Shown: positions 4,838 through 5,601 of the stretch, piece by piece
Layout of the letters: each line of letters begins with the position of its first letter
Numbering within the stretch: the stretch's first letter is position 1
Assembly: GCA_002427975.1 (NCBI GenBank)
Contig: DIZT01000066.1
Span: forward strand, 380 to 5,980
DNA: 5,601 bases
Direction: 5' to 3'
Origin: Micrococcaceae bacterium UBA6021
GTDB taxonomy: Bacteria > Actinomycetota > Actinomycetes > Actinomycetales > Micrococcaceae
The notes under the pieces: model-generated
What the model was told of the DNA's origin: nothing
Database searches by the model: none
Seen by the model: only the letters and a program-made list of their open reading frames with translations
Program-made: the position numbers and the translations under genes

Positions 4838-5601
4838 TTATGTGCCCGGGTCGGTCCAGCCGGGGCAGCCCTCGCCGGCAGGATTTACGGTGCAGTCATC
4901 GGCGTAGTTGCGGGTGATGGACCGCCACACCTGCAGCGTCTGGGCCGGGGAGGGGAACTGGCCGGTCCCTGGGATCGGCAGATTGGGGCCGCCATTAACG
5001 GCGTACGTGCCGCGGAATGACGTCATGATTGAGACGGCAAAATCACCCGTCGACTGATATACGTGGCTGGTCCGCGTTTTCTCACCCCACCGGTCCTTGG
5101 GCAGCGGTCCCCCGGCAGTCGGGGTGGGCCCGAGCGTTGTGCCGTCGCCGTAGTTGTAGGTGTATTCGATGGGCGTAGCCGCCAGGTGGACCCGCTGTCC
5201 CAGGATGGTGACGTCGAATTCCTGGACGTGCGCGTCCGCGAAAATATTGGTCTCGGCACCCCTGAGGGTGTTCGGGCTCGGCTGGGCGGTGAGCGTGGCC
5301 GGGGCGATCGGCAGGTTCTGGAAGTCCTGCTGGATCCGGGCGGCAATGGCGGGGAGGAGGTCTTCGGGTTTCGCGTCGTAGAGGCAGGTGGGCCCGTTCA
5401 TGGGAACCCACTTCCCCCACTGCGGGTCGGAGATCGCCCGCGGCGCAACCATCCACTGAACAAACGCGCCGGTCTTGCCGTCACCCCGGTCCGGACACAT
5501 CATCATGTCCTGGACGCACGAGCCGTTCACATCGTCTTTGCAGAGTATCTCGTACTTGTACTGATTCGGGTCCTCGGAGACATGGCCTGGCGGCGCGGGG
5601 A
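4838..5601 (-). CDS. PKD-like domain protein, probably secreted; N terminus beyond the window edge
   Basis: The last 253 residues of a larger protein; the frame stays open to the right edge, so start and any signal peptide lie outside. A GTG at 5530 is in frame but is an internal valine: the residues before it (YKYEILCKDDVNGSC) continue the same composition. The segment YTYNYGDGT (YGDGT at 5152-5138) followed by TSHVYQSTGDFAVSI (HVY at 5065-5057) matches the core of a PKD/Ig-like fold: aromatic-x-x-GDG-T, then xHxY-x-x-x-G-x-Y/F-x-V. Six cysteines are visible, three clustered near the left of the fragment (CKDD, CVQD, CPD), one at CLYD and two near the C terminus (CTVN, CPGW), fitting disulfides in an exported protein. 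Function is unknown; similar proteins in Arthrobacter relatives are annotated as hypothetical. There is no LPXTG-type or membrane anchor at its C terminus, which ends GWTDPGT. The SDR gene follows after 71 bp. Confidence 0.75.
   Translation of the reverse strand, partial: PAPPGHVSEDPNQYKYEILCKDDVNGSCVQDMMMCPDRGDGKTGAFVQWMVAPRAISDPQWGKWVPMNGPTCLYDAKPEDLLPAIAARIQQDFQNLPIAPATLTAQPSPNTLRGAETNIFADAHVQEFDVTILGQRVHLAATPIEYTYNYGDGTTLGPTPTAGGPLPKDRWGEKTRTSHVYQSTGDFAVSIMTSFRGTYAVNGGPNLPIPGTGQFPSPAQTLQVWRSITRNYADDCTVNPAGEGCPGWTDPGT

Noticed and set aside
5528..5530. GTG as the start of the PKD-like protein
   Set aside because: The frame remains open to the edge with compatible protein-like sequence, including a cysteine matching the cluster, and no Shine-Dalgarno precedes the GTG.
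1..5601. Mobile elements, CRISPR arrays, tRNA or rRNA genes, or a multi-gene defence system
   Set aside because: No transposase or integrase motifs, no regularly spaced repeats and no structured RNA signature were seen; gene content is regulatory and metabolic.

Overview
The window is GC-rich (a rough impression of the mid-60s percent), with strong G/C preference at third codon positions, a TTG start and apparently leaderless starts. Together with the protein types (MocR regulator, PaiB, DHFR-like RibD_C protein, large PKD-like secreted-type protein) this suggests a high-GC actinobacterium, most likely an Arthrobacter/Pseudarthrobacter-like member of the Micrococcaceae. The taxonomic call is inference from style; no rRNA or marker gene is present.

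Layout, left to right. Positions 1-246 hold no gene I can support and serve as the leader of a RibD_C/dihydrofolate-reductase-family gene (247-798, +). This gene converges, with a 15-bp gap, on a MocR-type regulator (814-2226, -), a GntR DNA-binding domain fused to a PLP-dependent aminotransferase-like domain. The regulator diverges from an EamA/DMT-family transporter (2225-3202, +), and the two ATG codons overlap inside a single CATG. The transporter is followed after 5 bp by a PaiB-type FMN-binding split-barrel protein (3208-3825, +), which looks co-transcribed. A 122-bp convergent intergenic region rich in inverted repeats separates it from an SDR-family oxidoreductase (3948-4766, -, TTG start). 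Upstream of the SDR on the same strand is the C-terminal part of a PKD-like, cysteine-containing protein that runs off the right edge (4838-5601, -).

The central unit is the regulator / transporter / PaiB trio: a MocR protein probably controls a divergent efflux-type transporter and a flavin-binding protein through the dyad-rich shared start region. MocR proteins commonly sense PLP or amine/amino-acid ligands, and PaiB belongs to the same fold family as pyridoxamine-phosphate oxidase, so a link to vitamin B6 or amine handling is plausible but not shown by the sequence. The DHFR-like and SDR genes are probably independent housekeeping or accessory oxidoreductases. I see no mobile element, CRISPR array, tRNA or rRNA. 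Most of the window is ordinary; the most unusual part is the compact mocR/transporter start region.
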